Assembly (NCBI RefSeq): GCF_002294985.1
Contig: NZ_NSGE01000004.1
Location: forward strand, 310,001 to 374,000
Length of the DNA: 64,000 nt
Source: Mesorhizobium sp. WSM3862
GTDB taxonomy: Bacteria; Pseudomonadota; Alphaproteobacteria; Rhizobiales; Rhizobiaceae
Direction: 5' to 3'
Shown: piece after piece, positions 55,096-63,626 of the stretch
How the letters are laid out: the number at the start of each line of letters is the position of its first letter
Position numbering within the stretch: the first letter of the stretch is position 1
Translations under genes and position numbers: made by a program
The notes under the pieces: model-generated
What the model was told of the DNA's origin: nothing
Databases searched by the model: none
The model's input: the letters and a program-made list of their open reading frames with translations, nothing else

Positions 55096-55941
55096 ATGAA
55101 GTTGCTGCGCTATGGCGAGGTGGGAAGCGAGCGTCCCGGCCTGCTCGATCAGGATGGCACGATCCACGACCTTTCGGCCTATGTCGCCGACATCGCCGGC
55201 ACGGCGCTGCATCCGGCTTCGCTGGAGATGCTGTCGAAGCTCGATCCGAAATCGCTGCCGGCTGTTTCCGGTAGCCCACGCATCGGCGCCTGCGTCGCCG
55301 GCACGGGGAAATTCATCTGCATCGGCCTCAACTATTCCGACCACGCTGCCGAGACCGGCGCCACAGTGCCGCCGGAGCCGATCATCTTCATGAAGGCGAG
55401 TTCGGCTATCGTCGGGCCGGATGACGACGTGCTGATCCCGCGCGGCTCGGTCAACACCGACTGGGAAGTCGAACTCGGCGTCGTCATCGGCAAGACGGCG
55501 AAGTATGTCAGCGAGGACGACGCGCTGGATTATGTTGCCGGCTATTGCGTTGCGCACGACGTTTCCGAGCGAGCCTTCCAGGCCGAGCGCCAAGGCCAGT
55601 GGACCAAGGGCAAGTCCTGCGACACGTTTGGCCCGATCGGCCCCTGGCTGGTGACCGCCGACGAGATCGCCGACCCGCAGAACCTCAAAATGTGGCTGAC
55701 GGTCAACGGCAAGACCATGCAGAACGGCTCGACCAAGACGATGGTCTACGGCGTGAAATATCTGGTTTCCTATCTCAGCCAGTTCATGTCGCTGCATCCC
55801 GGCGACATCATCTCCACCGGAACGCCGCCCGGCGTCGGGCTGGGCATGAAGCCGCCGGTGTTCCTGAAGGCCGGCGACGTCGTCGAGCTCGGCATCGAGG
55901 GCATGGGCCAGCAGAAGCAGACCTTCAAGGCGGACGAGTAA
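55096..55941 (+). CDS. fumarylacetoacetate hydrolase family protein
   Basis: A 281-residue FAH-fold hydrolase. The metal site is seen in WEVELGVVIG with its E-x-E pair, preceded by GLNYSDHAAETG near residue 78. The C-terminal STGTPPGVGLGMKPP is typical. Databases often call this type ureidoglycolate lyase or 2,4-diketo-3-deoxy-L-fuconate hydrolase; with the SDR upstream the second is preferred. ATG 55096 follows GGAGAG; an upstream start at 55045 lacks a site. Confidence 0.87.
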   Translation: MKLLRYGEVGSERPGLLDQDGTIHDLSAYVADIAGTALHPASLEMLSKLDPKSLPAVSGSPRIGACVAGTGKFICIGLNYSDHAAETGATVPPEPIIFMKASSAIVGPDDDVLIPRGSVNTDWEVELGVVIGKTAKYVSEDDALDYVAGYCVAHDVSERAFQAERQGQWTKGKSCDTFGPIGPWLVTADEIADPQNLKMWLTVNGKTMQNGSTKTMVYGVKYLVSYLSQFMSLHPGDIISTGTPPGVGLGMKPPVFLKAGDVVELGIEGMGQQKQTFKADE

Positions 55942-55947
55942 GCGCAG

Positions 55948-56115
55948 ACCTCACCTTCTCCCCTTGTGGGAGAAGGTGGCGGCGAAGCGGCCGGATGAGG
56001 GGTGTTGGAACGATCTCTGCGTTGCAGAAGTAAGCGTCGCACTCCGGTGGAGCACCCCTCATCCGTCTCGGCGCTGCGCCCCGATCCACCTTCTCCCGCA
56101 AGGGGAGAAGGGGAG
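55948..56115. repeat. inverted pair of rhizobial palindromic repeats
   Basis: Left copy: ACCTTCTCCCC-TTGT-GGGAGAAGGT, then GGCGGCGAAGCGGCC and GGATGAGGGGTG. Right copy, inverted: CACCCCTCATCCG, CGGCGCTGCGCCCCG, then CACCTTCTCCC-GCAA-GGGGAGAAGG. About 50 bases lie between. It separates the convergent FAH and ABC-ATPase genes. This is the best preserved copy in the window. Confidence 0.75.
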
Positions 56116-56122
56116 GCCGGCG

Positions 56123-57121
56123 CTACTTCAACACCCTTCCATCTGCCCCGAACCGATACGTCTTCGCCGGATCCGGCGTTGCATAGAGCGTCGCGCCCGG
56201 TTCGGCATTGTAGACGCCGAAGATCCGCACGGTGAGCAGCCCGGCCTTCTCGCAGTCGAGATAGAGATTGGTGTCGGCGCCGAGATGCTCGGCATGCACC
56301 ACCGTGCCTTTCCAGGCGCCGGATTTTGCATCGACGGTCAGATGTTCCGGGCGCACGCCGACGGTCTTCGCCGTCTCGCCAAGCTTGGCGCCGTCGATGA
56401 AATTCATCTTCGGCGAGCCGATGAAGCCGGCGACGAATTCATTGGCCGGCGCATTGTAGAGCTCCATCGGGCTGCCAATCTGCTCGATGCGGCCGGCATT
56501 GAGCACGACGATCTTGTCGGCCAGCGTCATCGCTTCGACCTGGTCGTGCGTGACGTAGATCATCGTTGCCTTTAGCCGCCGGTGCAACTGCGCGATCTCC
56601 AGCCTGGTGTTGACGCGAAGCGCCGCGTCGAGATTGGACAGCGGCTCGTCGAACAGAAACAGTTTCGGTTCGCGCACCACGGCGCGGCCGATCGCGACGC
56701 GCTGGCGCTGCCCGCCCGACAGCTCCGCCGGCCGCCGCTCGAGATAGGGCTCGAGCGACAGCATCGCGGAAGCGATCTTGATGCGGCGCTCGATCTCGGC
56801 CGAAGGCGTGCCGGCCTGTTTCAGGCCGAGCCCCATATTGTTCTTCACCGTCAGATGCGGATAGAGCGCGTAGGTCTGGAACACCATGGCGATGCCGCGT
56901 TTTGCGGGCGGCGTGACGGAGACGTCGTCGCCGTCGATCACCACGCGCCCGGAGGTCGAATCCTCTAGCCCTGCGATCACGCGCAGCAGCGTCGACTTTC
57001 CGCAGCCGGAGGGGCCGACGAAGACGACGAATTCGCCGTCATTGACCTCGAGGTCGATGCCCTTCAGCACCTCGACCGGCCCGAATGCCTTCTTCACGTT
57101 CTCGATGTTCAGCGAGCCCAC
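56123..57121 (-). CDS. sugar ABC transporter ATP-binding protein (UgpC/MsmK type)
   Basis: A 332-residue MalK-type ATPase with Walker [10 protein letters not shown] at residues 36-44, [14 protein letters not shown] near 134, Walker B LFLFDEP and a regulatory C-terminal domain. Very similar in layout to SmoK at 15932. The start is GTG 57121. It is the last gene of the minus-strand amino-sugar operon and energises the two permeases upstream. Confidence 0.94.
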   Translation of the reverse strand: MGSLNIENVKKAFGPVEVLKGIDLEVNDGEFVVFVGPSGCGKSTLLRVIAGLEDSTSGRVVIDGDDVSVTPPAKRGIAMVFQTYALYPHLTVKNNMGLGLKQAGTPSAEIERRIKIASAMLSLEPYLERRPAELSGGQRQRVAIGRAVVREPKLFLFDEPLSNLDAALRVNTRLEIAQLHRRLKATMIYVTHDQVEAMTLADKIVVLNAGRIEQIGSPMELYNAPANEFVAGFIGSPKMNFIDGAKLGETAKTVGVRPEHLTVDAKSGAWKGTVVHAEHLGADTNLYLDCEKAGLLTVRIFGVYNAEPGATLYATPDPAKTYRFGADGRVLK

Positions 57122-57136
57122 GGCTTCGTCCTTGTT

Positions 57137-58198
57137 CTAGAGTTTGATTGGCGCGCCGGTGCGCACGCTCTGGTCGGCGGCGAGGCAGACGGCGAGCGAC
57201 TTCACCGCGTCCTCCATGTGGCGGGTCAGGTCGATGTCCTCGCGGATGGCCTTGAGCAGGAAGGCTTGTTCAAGATCGCAGAGTTCCTGGTGCCCCGGCT
57301 CGCCTTCCATCGACAGCAGTTCGTCCTCTTTGATGAACTTTCCGTCCGGCCCGGTCGCGGCGCTGTGCAGGCGGATGGTCGACGTCTTGGTGTGTGTGTC
57401 GATGTCGTCGGACTTAACGCCCTCCTTCATGACGATCGACACGCAGCCTCTGGGCGACATCACGTCCTTCACGAAGAAGGCGGTCTCCGAAACCATCGGT
57501 CCCCAGCCGGCCTCGTACCAGCCGACCGAGCCGTCTTCGAACAGCACCTGCAGGTGGCCGTAATTATACATCGAGGGCGCCACTTCATCGCTGAGCCGCA
57601 CGCCCATGCCGCGCACCTCGACCGGTCTGGCGTCGGTGATCTGCAGCATCACGTCGAGATAATGCACGCCGCAATCGACGATCGGCGAGGTGGTCTGCAT
57701 CAACTGCTTGTGCGTTTCCCAGCTGTGGCCGGAGGACTGCTGGTTGAGGTTCATGCGGAATACGTATGGCCCGCCGAGCTTGCGCGCCTCGGCGATCAGC
57801 CGCATCCAGGACGGATGGTGGCGCAGGATATAGCCGATCACCAGCTTCCTGCCGTTGGCTTTGGCGGCATCGACGACGCGCCTGGCGTCCGCCACCGTGG
57901 TCGCCAGCGGCTTCTCGACGAAGACATGGCAGCCGGCCTCGAACGCCCGCACCGCATAGTCGGCGTGGCTGTCGGAATAAGTAGCGATGGCGGCGACGTC
58001 CGGTTTCTCGTCGCGCAGCACGTCCTCGAAGGAGCGCCTGATGCGATAGCCCGCGAGCCCATCCGGCAGCGGCACCTCGGAACGGTTCACGAGCGCGGCG
58101 ATCTCGAAGCCCGGATTGGTGTGATAGGCCAGCGCATGGCTGCGGCCCATATTGCCAAGGCCGGCGACGACGACGCGAAGAGGCTGTTCTGCACTCAC
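57137..58198 (-). CDS. Gfo/Idh/MocA family oxidoreductase
   Basis: A 353-residue NAD(P)-dependent sugar oxidoreductase. The Rossmann motif VVVAGLGNMGRSHA is near residue 9 and the catalytic E-K-P in FVEKPLATT near 92; the C-terminal domain has DCGVHYLDVMLQI. The GTG start at 58198 overlaps the permease stop by four bases (GTGA), which selects it within a long open frame. Position inside the importer operon suggests it oxidises or epimerises the imported sugar. Substrate unknown. Confidence 0.9.
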   Translation of the reverse strand: MSAEQPLRVVVAGLGNMGRSHALAYHTNPGFEIAALVNRSEVPLPDGLAGYRIRRSFEDVLRDEKPDVAAIATYSDSHADYAVRAFEAGCHVFVEKPLATTVADARRVVDAAKANGRKLVIGYILRHHPSWMRLIAEARKLGGPYVFRMNLNQQSSGHSWETHKQLMQTTSPIVDCGVHYLDVMLQITDARPVEVRGMGVRLSDEVAPSMYNYGHLQVLFEDGSVGWYEAGWGPMVSETAFFVKDVMSPRGCVSIVMKEGVKSDDIDTHTKTSTIRLHSAATGPDGKFIKEDELLSMEGEPGHQELCDLEQAFLLKAIREDIDLTRHMEDAVKSLAVCLAADQSVRTGAPIKL

Positions 58199-59034
58199 TT
58201 GACGGCTCCTGACGTGATGCCGCGGATCAGCTGCCGCGAGAAGATGACGTAGAGGATCAGCACCGGCAGGATCGCCAGCGAGAGCGCCGCCAGGATCGCG
58301 TTCCAGTTGGTGACGAACTGGCCGAGGAAGAGCTGCGCGCCGAGCGTCACCGTCTTGGTCTCTTCCGACGGGGCCAGGATCAGCGGGAACCACAGGTCGT
58401 TCCAGATCGGGATCATGGTGAAGACGGCGACCGTCGCCATCGACGGGCGCACCAGCGGCAGCACCAGCCGGAAGAAGATCGTGTACTCCGACAGCCCGTC
58501 GATCCTGCCGGCGTTCTTCAGGTCGTCGGACACCTGCTTCATGAACTCCGACAGAATGAAGATGGCGAGCGGCAGGCCTTGCGCCGTGTAGACCAGGATC
58601 AGCGCGGTCAGCGTGTTGACCAGCCCGCTCGCCACCATCAGCTGCAGGATGGCGACGGTGCCGAGGCGGATCGGGATCATGATGCCGAGCGCGAGATAGA
58701 GCCCCATCATCGTGTTGCCGCGGAAGCGGTATTCCGACAGTGCGAAAGCGGCCATGGCGCCGAACAGAAGCACGAAGAACAGCGAGGCGACCGTGACGAC
58801 GAGGCTGTTCTGGAAATAATGCAGAAAGTCGCCCTGGCCGAACACGGTGGTGTAGCCGATCAGGTCGAAAGTTTTCGGCGTCGGCGGCGTCAGCGGCGCG
58901 CCAAAAATACCGGCGCGCGACTTGAACGAGTTCATGATGACCAGGATCACGGGGAACAGCGCGATCACCGTGTAGGTCAAAAGGACCGCATGGGCGCCGA
59001 TGGCGCGGGGAAGCGAATGTGTTGCGGTGCTCAT
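58195..59034 (-). CDS. sugar ABC transporter permease (MalG type)
   Basis: A 279-residue permease with six transmembrane helices, the EAA-like loop DDLKNAGRIDGLSEYTIFFR (core NAGRIDGLSEYTIFFR) and the standard end RQLIRGITSGAVK. It forms a channel with the gene product encoded at 59043-59972. It is coupled to the oxidoreductase gene. Confidence 0.93.
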   Translation of the reverse strand: MSTATHSLPRAIGAHAVLLTYTVIALFPVILVIMNSFKSRAGIFGAPLTPPTPKTFDLIGYTTVFGQGDFLHYFQNSLVVTVASLFFVLLFGAMAAFALSEYRFRGNTMMGLYLALGIMIPIRLGTVAILQLMVASGLVNTLTALILVYTAQGLPLAIFILSEFMKQVSDDLKNAGRIDGLSEYTIFFRLVLPLVRPSMATVAVFTMIPIWNDLWFPLILAPSEETKTVTLGAQLFLGQFVTNWNAILAALSLAILPVLILYVIFSRQLIRGITSGAVK

Positions 59035-59042
59035 GGCGCGCC

Positions 59043-59972
59043 TCAGAACTGGTAGCGACGCAGGCGCGTCTGGACGAGAAACAGGTAGACGCAGACGCCG
59101 GCGAGGATGATCAGGAACATGATCGTGGCGATCGCGGCACCCATGTTGGGATCGCCGACCTGCAGCTGGAAACCGAAGAAGGCGCGGTAGAGGAAGGTGC
59201 CGAGGATGTCGGTCGAATAATTCGGACCGGCTAGCGCCCCTTGCGCGGTGTAGATCAGGTCGAAGGCGTTGAAATTGCCCACGAAGGTCAGGATCGAGAT
59301 GATGCCGATCGAAGGCAGGATCAGCGGCAGCTTGATCTTCCAGAACTGCGCCATCCCGGTGACGCCGTCGCATTCGGCGGCCTCGATCACCTCGTCGGGG
59401 ATCGACAGAAGTGCTGCATAGATCAGCATCATCGGGATGCCGACGAACTGCCAGACCGAGACGAGGCTGAGCGCGGTGAGCGCATATTGCTCTTTGCCGA
59501 GCCACGGCGTGAACAGGCTCTTCAGCCCGACAAAGTCGAGCAGATGCGGCGCCACGCCCCAGATCGGCGAAAGGATCAGCTTCCAGGCAAAGCCGACGAT
59601 GACGAAGGACAGGATCGTCGGCACGAAGATCGCGGTGCGATAGAAGGCGGCAAACCGCAGTCTCGGGCTGGACAGCAGCGCCGCCAAGAGGATGCCGATC
59701 GGATTCTGCACCAGCATGTGGATGATGAAGAACCAGACATTGTTCCGCAGCGCGTTCCAGAAATTCACCGACCAGTTGGGATCGCCGAACAGCGTGTGGA
59801 AATTGTCGAACCCGACGAACACTTGCGCCTGGTTGATGTTGCGGAACAGGGAAAGCTGCAGGGTCCCGAACAGCGGCAGGATCATGACTGCCGTGTAGAC
59901 GAGCACCGCCGGCGCCAGGAAGACGCCGATATGCCAGCGGATCGGTTTCTTGGGTCGTGTTTGTGCGGCCAT
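59043..59972 (-). CDS. sugar ABC transporter permease (MalF type)
   Basis: A 309-residue permease with about six helices and the EAA loop EAAECDGVTGMAQFWKIKLP near residue 205. ATG 59972 starts just before the first helix; an upstream in-frame start at 60035 has no support. A 228-base gap with a strong stem-loop separates it from the binding-protein gene. Confidence 0.93.
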   Translation of the reverse strand: MAAQTRPKKPIRWHIGVFLAPAVLVYTAVMILPLFGTLQLSLFRNINQAQVFVGFDNFHTLFGDPNWSVNFWNALRNNVWFFIIHMLVQNPIGILLAALLSSPRLRFAAFYRTAIFVPTILSFVIVGFAWKLILSPIWGVAPHLLDFVGLKSLFTPWLGKEQYALTALSLVSVWQFVGIPMMLIYAALLSIPDEVIEAAECDGVTGMAQFWKIKLPLILPSIGIISILTFVGNFNAFDLIYTAQGALAGPNYSTDILGTFLYRAFFGFQLQVGDPNMGAAIATIMFLIILAGVCVYLFLVQTRLRRYQF

Positions 59973-60160
59973 GAGTTCGGTCCCCGCCGTCTCTCGGTTC
60001 CAGGTCGATGGTGCTTGGCTGATGCCTCGATGCACGGCGGCCTGACTGTCCCCATGATGCGAGGGACAAGGCCAGCGACAGTGCGGCTTCGTCTTCCCGC
60101 AAGGGTGAGGGTAAGACCGAGAGGCGGCGCCGACAATCGCTATCTAGATCTGTCCGAAGG

Positions 60161-60183
60161 CCGGCCGGGCAGCGCCCGGCCGG
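60161..60183 (-). other. very strong stem-loop after the sugar binding-protein gene
   Basis: CCGGCCGGGC-AGC-GCCCGGCCGG, a perfect 10-bp all-GC stem 18 bases after the binding-protein stop on the minus strand. No T-run follows downstream. It probably acts as a 3' stabiliser or partial terminator, raising binding-protein level over the permeases. The rest of the 228-base gap holds no gene. Confidence 0.7.
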
Positions 60184-60200
60184 TTCGAATGGCTAAAGCC

Positions 60201-61460
60201 TTACTTCGCCGGCTTGTACCAGCTGTCGAGGCCGTCCTGCAGCTTCTTGGCCGCGGCTTCCGGCGTGTCGGTGCCGTTGATCACGTTGGCCGATTCGACC
60301 CAGGTCTCGTTCTCGAGGTTCGGCGTGCCGCGCGACAGGATCTGGTAGGTCGAGCGGATCGTCGACTTGCACTTGCCGCGCCAGGAGACGAATTCCTGCG
60401 CCAGCGGGTCCTCCATCTTCACCGGGGTGTTGTTCAGGCTGAAGAAGCCCGGCAAGGCATTGGCGTAGATGTTGGCGAAGTCCGGCGAAGCGACCCAGGA
60501 CAGGAACTTCTTGGCTTCTTCCGGGTGCTTCGAGGCGGCGTTCAGCCCCATGCCGATATCGGTATGGTCGGAGATGTAGCAGGTGTCGCCGGCCTTCTGC
60601 ACGGGCGGCGGGAAGGCGCCCATCTTGAACTGCGCCTGGGTGTTGAACAGGCCGATCTCCCAGGAGCCAGCCGGGTAGATGGCGGCGCGGCCGAGCGTGA
60701 ACAGGTTCTGGCTGTCCGGATAGGTCTGCGCCTCGAAGCCGTCGCCGAGATAGGGCTTCCACTTGGCCAGTTCCTTGTAGGGTTCAACCCACTGCGGGTC
60801 GGTCAGCTTCTGCTCGCCCTTGATCAGCGCCTGACGGCCTTCCTCGCCCTTCCAGTAGTTCGGGCCGATGTTCTGGTAGCCCATGGTCGCGGCTTCCCAG
60901 AGGTCCTTCGTGCCCATCGCCATCGGGATATAGGTGCCGTCCGCCTTGATCTTGTCGAGCACGGCGTAGAACTCTTCATTCGTCGTCGGCACCTTGAGGC
61001 CGAGCTTGTCGAAGGCGTCCTTGTTGTAGATGAAGCCGTGGATGACCGAAGCCATCGGCACGCAGAAGCTCGACTTTCCGTCGTCGGTCTGCCAGGCGGC
61101 CTTGGCGACCGGAGAGAAGTTGTCCATGCCGGGCAGCGACGAGAGGTCGGCGAGGTTGCCCTTCTTGAACAGCTCAAGCGACTTGTCGAAGGGGCGGCAG
61201 GTGATCAGGTCGCCCGCCGAGCCGGCAGAGAGCTTGGCGCCGAGTGCCGCGTCATACTCGGTCGGCGCCGAGGGCGCGAACACCACCTTGATGCCGGGGT
61301 TCTTGGCTTCGAAGGCCGGGATCAGCTTGTCCTTCCAGATGGTCAGGTCGTCGCCGCGCCAGCTCTCGATGTTGAGCGTGACGTCTTCGGCATAGGCCAC
61401 CCCGGCGGAGCCGAGGATGCTCGTGCCGATGAGAAGTGCCGTCAGTAGTTTGGTCGTCAT
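60201..61460 (-). CDS. sugar ABC transporter substrate-binding protein
   Basis: A 419-residue family 1 extracellular solute-binding protein. Signal peptide residues 1-24 (ending VAYA before EDVTLNIESW). The ATG follows GGGAGACTGGAC. It follows murQ by 52 bases on the same strand and is thus probably part of the murQ operon, which suggests an N-acetylated amino sugar (N-acetylglucosamine, chitobiose or muramic derivative) as ligand. The sequence itself does not tell the sugar. Confidence 0.92.
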   Translation of the reverse strand: MTTKLLTALLIGTSILGSAGVAYAEDVTLNIESWRGDDLTIWKDKLIPAFEAKNPGIKVVFAPSAPTEYDAALGAKLSAGSAGDLITCRPFDKSLELFKKGNLADLSSLPGMDNFSPVAKAAWQTDDGKSSFCVPMASVIHGFIYNKDAFDKLGLKVPTTNEEFYAVLDKIKADGTYIPMAMGTKDLWEAATMGYQNIGPNYWKGEEGRQALIKGEQKLTDPQWVEPYKELAKWKPYLGDGFEAQTYPDSQNLFTLGRAAIYPAGSWEIGLFNTQAQFKMGAFPPPVQKAGDTCYISDHTDIGMGLNAASKHPEEAKKFLSWVASPDFANIYANALPGFFSLNNTPVKMEDPLAQEFVSWRGKCKSTIRSTYQILSRGTPNLENETWVESANVINGTDTPEAAAKKLQDGLDSWYKPAK

Positions 61461-61512
61461 GTCCAGTCTCCCTGTTGACCTTTTTCAGGTTCGGTTTTGA
61501 TGAGAACAGCGG

Positions 61513-62421
61513 CTAGCGCGCCTTGCTCCCCTCGATCGCGGAAAGCGCCGGCCTGAGCTTCTGGCCGGTTTTTTCCAGTATCTTCTCGGCCGCATCGGCA
61601 TTGGCAGCACCCGCGGCGAGCAGAATGGCAGTCTTGACGCGGCCGCCGCTCTCTTCGAGCAGGCGCGCCGCATCTTCGCGGCTGCGTCCGCTGATGGCGG
61701 CCACCATGCGCACCGCGCGGTCGCGCAGCTTGATGTTGTCGGCGGCGAGGTTGACCATGTAGCCGTCATGCACATGGCCGAGATGGACGGCAGCGAGCGT
61801 CGACAGCATGTTGAGCGCGATCTTCTGGGCTGTACCCGCGCCCATGCGCGTCGAGCCGGCGATCAGCTCCGGCGGCGTCTCGAGCAGAATGGCGACGTCG
61901 GCCTCGCCGAACAGCGTCGCGCCCTTGTTGTTGGCGATCGCGATCGTCGCCGCGCCCCGGCGCCGCGCATCGCCGATCGCCTGGACGGCATAGGGCGTCG
62001 AGCCACTGGCCGAGATGGCGATCAGGCAGTCGCCCTTGCCGATATTGGCATTCGCCACGGCTGCCGCGGCTTGCTCGGTATCGTCTTCCGGTCCGCCGGC
62101 AAGCGTGTGGAACGCCTCGTCGCCGCCGGCGATCAGGATGGCGATGCGGTCACGCGCGATACCGAATGTGCCGGGAAGTTCCAGCGCATCGGCGACAGCC
62201 ATCAGGCCGGAACTGCCGGCTGCCGCGTAGGCGAGCCTGCCTCCACCCTTCAATTGTCTGGCGACAAGTTCGGCGGCCTCGGCAATAGCCGGAATGGCGC
62301 CGTGCACGGCCCGGGCGGCCTCGATCTGCGCATTGGCGAGGAACGAAAGGATGGCAGCCGGGGTCTGGACATCCAGCCCCGCGGCGTTCTGATGAAGCGC
62401 TTCCGTGCGCGTCTCGACCAT
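61513..62421 (-). CDS. murQ: N-acetylmuramic acid 6-phosphate etherase
   Basis: Cytosolic SIS-domain enzyme removing D-lactate from MurNAc 6-phosphate to give GlcNAc 6-phosphate. The 302-residue protein has family length, the sugar-phosphate-binding GSSGLMAVADALELPGTFG near residue 68 with the catalytic glutamate, IAISASGSTPYAV near 134 and STRMGAGTAQKIALNMLST near 190. The classic CPPTFG is altered to LPGTFG. ATG 62421 follows GGAGGAAAG. Divergent from the amino-sugar kinase gene; mirrored ATACCA repeats lie just upstream of each. Confidence 0.92.
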   Translation of the reverse strand: MVETRTEALHQNAAGLDVQTPAAILSFLANAQIEAARAVHGAIPAIAEAAELVARQLKGGGRLAYAAAGSSGLMAVADALELPGTFGIARDRIAILIAGGDEAFHTLAGGPEDDTEQAAAAVANANIGKGDCLIAISASGSTPYAVQAIGDARRRGAATIAIANNKGATLFGEADVAILLETPPELIAGSTRMGAGTAQKIALNMLSTLAAVHLGHVHDGYMVNLAADNIKLRDRAVRMVAAISGRSREDAARLLEESGGRVKTAILLAAGAANADAAEKILEKTGQKLRPALSAIEGSKAR

Positions 62422-62445
62422 CCGCTTTCCTCCAACTGATCGAAC

Positions 62446-62463
62446 AATACCAAAAAAATACCA
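62446..62463 (-). promoter_or_regulatory. ATACCA direct repeat upstream of murQ
   Basis: ATACCA at 62447-62452 and 62458-62463, one helical turn apart, A-rich between. It is 26-42 bases before the murQ start. The same motif, inverted, precedes the divergent kinase. It is a likely site for the GntR regulator encoded at 63594. Confidence 0.65.
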
Positions 62464-62580
62464 CTTGTCCACATCTCTCATCGCGTTTTCATGCTCCGGA
62501 GCGCACCGGGGTCAAATTTCCATGTCCTTTCAATCAAATACGCCTTAATCTTTTTTGAACCGAAATTAACGCTTGGCTAT

Positions 62581-62597
62581 TGGTATTTTATTGGTAT
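62581..62597 (+). promoter_or_regulatory. TGGTAT direct repeat upstream of the amino-sugar kinase
   Basis: TGGTAT at 62581-62586 and 62592-62597, 11 bases apart, the mirror image of the copy before murQ. It ends 25 bases before the GTG start. GntR/HutC-type regulators of N-acetylglucosamine use bind sites built from TGGT/ACCA half-sites, so the fit is good. Confidence 0.65.
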
Positions 62598-62621
62598 TAT
62601 CCGCGACGAGGAGAAAATCGT

Positions 62622-63503
62622 GTGAAATTCGTGCTTGGCATCGATGGCGGCGGCACAAGCTGCAGGGCGGCCCTTGCGACCGCCGACGGCGCTGTCGTTG
62701 GCCGCGCCAAGAGCGGCGCGGCCAATATCCGCACCGACCTTACCGGTGCGCGCGCCAACATCGTCGAGGCGGCAAGGCAGGCTTTCGTGGCCGCCGGTGA
62801 AGATCCGCAGATGATCCCTGAGACGCCTGCCATTCTCGGCCTCGCCGGAGCCAATGTCGGCACCTACAGGCAGCAGCTGGAAGCGATCCTGCCGTTCAGC
62901 AAAAGCCGCGTCGAGACCGATGCCGAGATCGCGCTCGAAGGCGCCGTCGGCTCCGGCGACGGCGCCATGGCGATCCTCGGCACCGGCACCGCCTATATGG
63001 CGCGCAAAGCGGGCAAGTCGCGCGCAATCGGCGGTTGGGGTTTCCAGGTCGGCGACCAGGGCAGCGGCGCCCGTATCGGCCGCGACCTGCTCGAGCAGAC
63101 GCTCCTTGCCTATGACGGCATCCGACCCGGCTCGCCGCTGACGGATGCCATGCTTGCCGTCTTCCGCAACAATCCCGAGGACGTGGTCGAGTTCACCACC
63201 AACGCCAAGCCCGGCGACTTCGGCGGTTTCGCGCCAAAGGTCTTCGAGCATGCCGACAAGGGCGATCTCGTCGCCAATTGGATCCTCGATAAGGCGGTTG
63301 CCGATGTCGAGGCTTCGCTGGGCGCCCTCGAACTCGCCGACGATGCGCCGCTATGCCTGCTCGGTGGCCTGGCGCCGCTCTACGCGCCGCGGCTGTCGGC
63401 GCGCTATCAGGCGCTGCTGAAGGCTCCGCTTGACGATGCGCTCGGCGGCGCGGTGCAGATGGCCGCGCGCATCTTCGCGGGCAAATCCGGAGGCGCCCGA
63501 TGA
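62622..63503 (+). CDS. BadF/BadG/NagK-type amino-sugar kinase
   Basis: A 293-residue ATP-dependent kinase of the BadF/BadG/BcrA/BcrD ATPase family, the usual N-acetylglucosamine kinase type. Phosphate loop GIDGGGTSCRAAL near residue 6, ILGTGTAYMAR near 117 and GGWGFQVGDQGSGARIGRDL near 132. The start is GTG 62622 with GAGGAG upstream. Together with MurQ it would phosphorylate GlcNAc, MurNAc or anhydro-MurNAc. Its stop overlaps the first repeat ATG at 63500. Confidence 0.9.
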   Translation: MKFVLGIDGGGTSCRAALATADGAVVGRAKSGAANIRTDLTGARANIVEAARQAFVAAGEDPQMIPETPAILGLAGANVGTYRQQLEAILPFSKSRVETDAEIALEGAVGSGDGAMAILGTGTAYMARKAGKSRAIGGWGFQVGDQGSGARIGRDLLEQTLLAYDGIRPGSPLTDAMLAVFRNNPEDVVEFTTNAKPGDFGGFAPKVFEHADKGDLVANWILDKAVADVEASLGALELADDAPLCLLGGLAPLYAPRLSARYQALLKAPLDDALGGAVQMAARIFAGKSGGAR

Positions 63504-63626
63504 GCGCCGCCGACCGGATTTTCGCTATGCTGCCGGAGGCGCCGCGATGAGCGCCGCCGACCAGATCTTCGCTATGCTGCCGGAGGCGCCGCGATGAGCG
63601 CCGCCGACCAGATCTTCGCTATGCTG
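63500..63626 (+). repeat. 47-bp tandem repeat forming two 16-codon minicistrons
   Basis: Units begin at 63500, 63547 and 63594; the third matches for only its first 33 bases. Units 1 and 2 differ at two positions. Each unit begins with ATGAGCGCCGCCGACC and ends CCGGAGGCGCCGCG, so each carries a start codon and a ribosome binding site for the next. Units 1 and 2 each encode 16 residues (MSAADRIFAMLPEAPR and MSAADQIFAMLPEAPR), then stop with TGA overlapping the next ATG. The third start belongs to the GntR gene. Confidence 0.85.

Noticed and set aside
59241-61448. 735-codon plus-strand frame opposite the sugar importer genes
   Set aside because: Shadow of permease and binding-protein genes; composition is not that of a real protein.
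63500-63626. CRISPR-like array
   Set aside because: The 47-bp units are directly adjacent, with no spacers, and contain start codons and ribosome binding sites; this is a tandem duplication.
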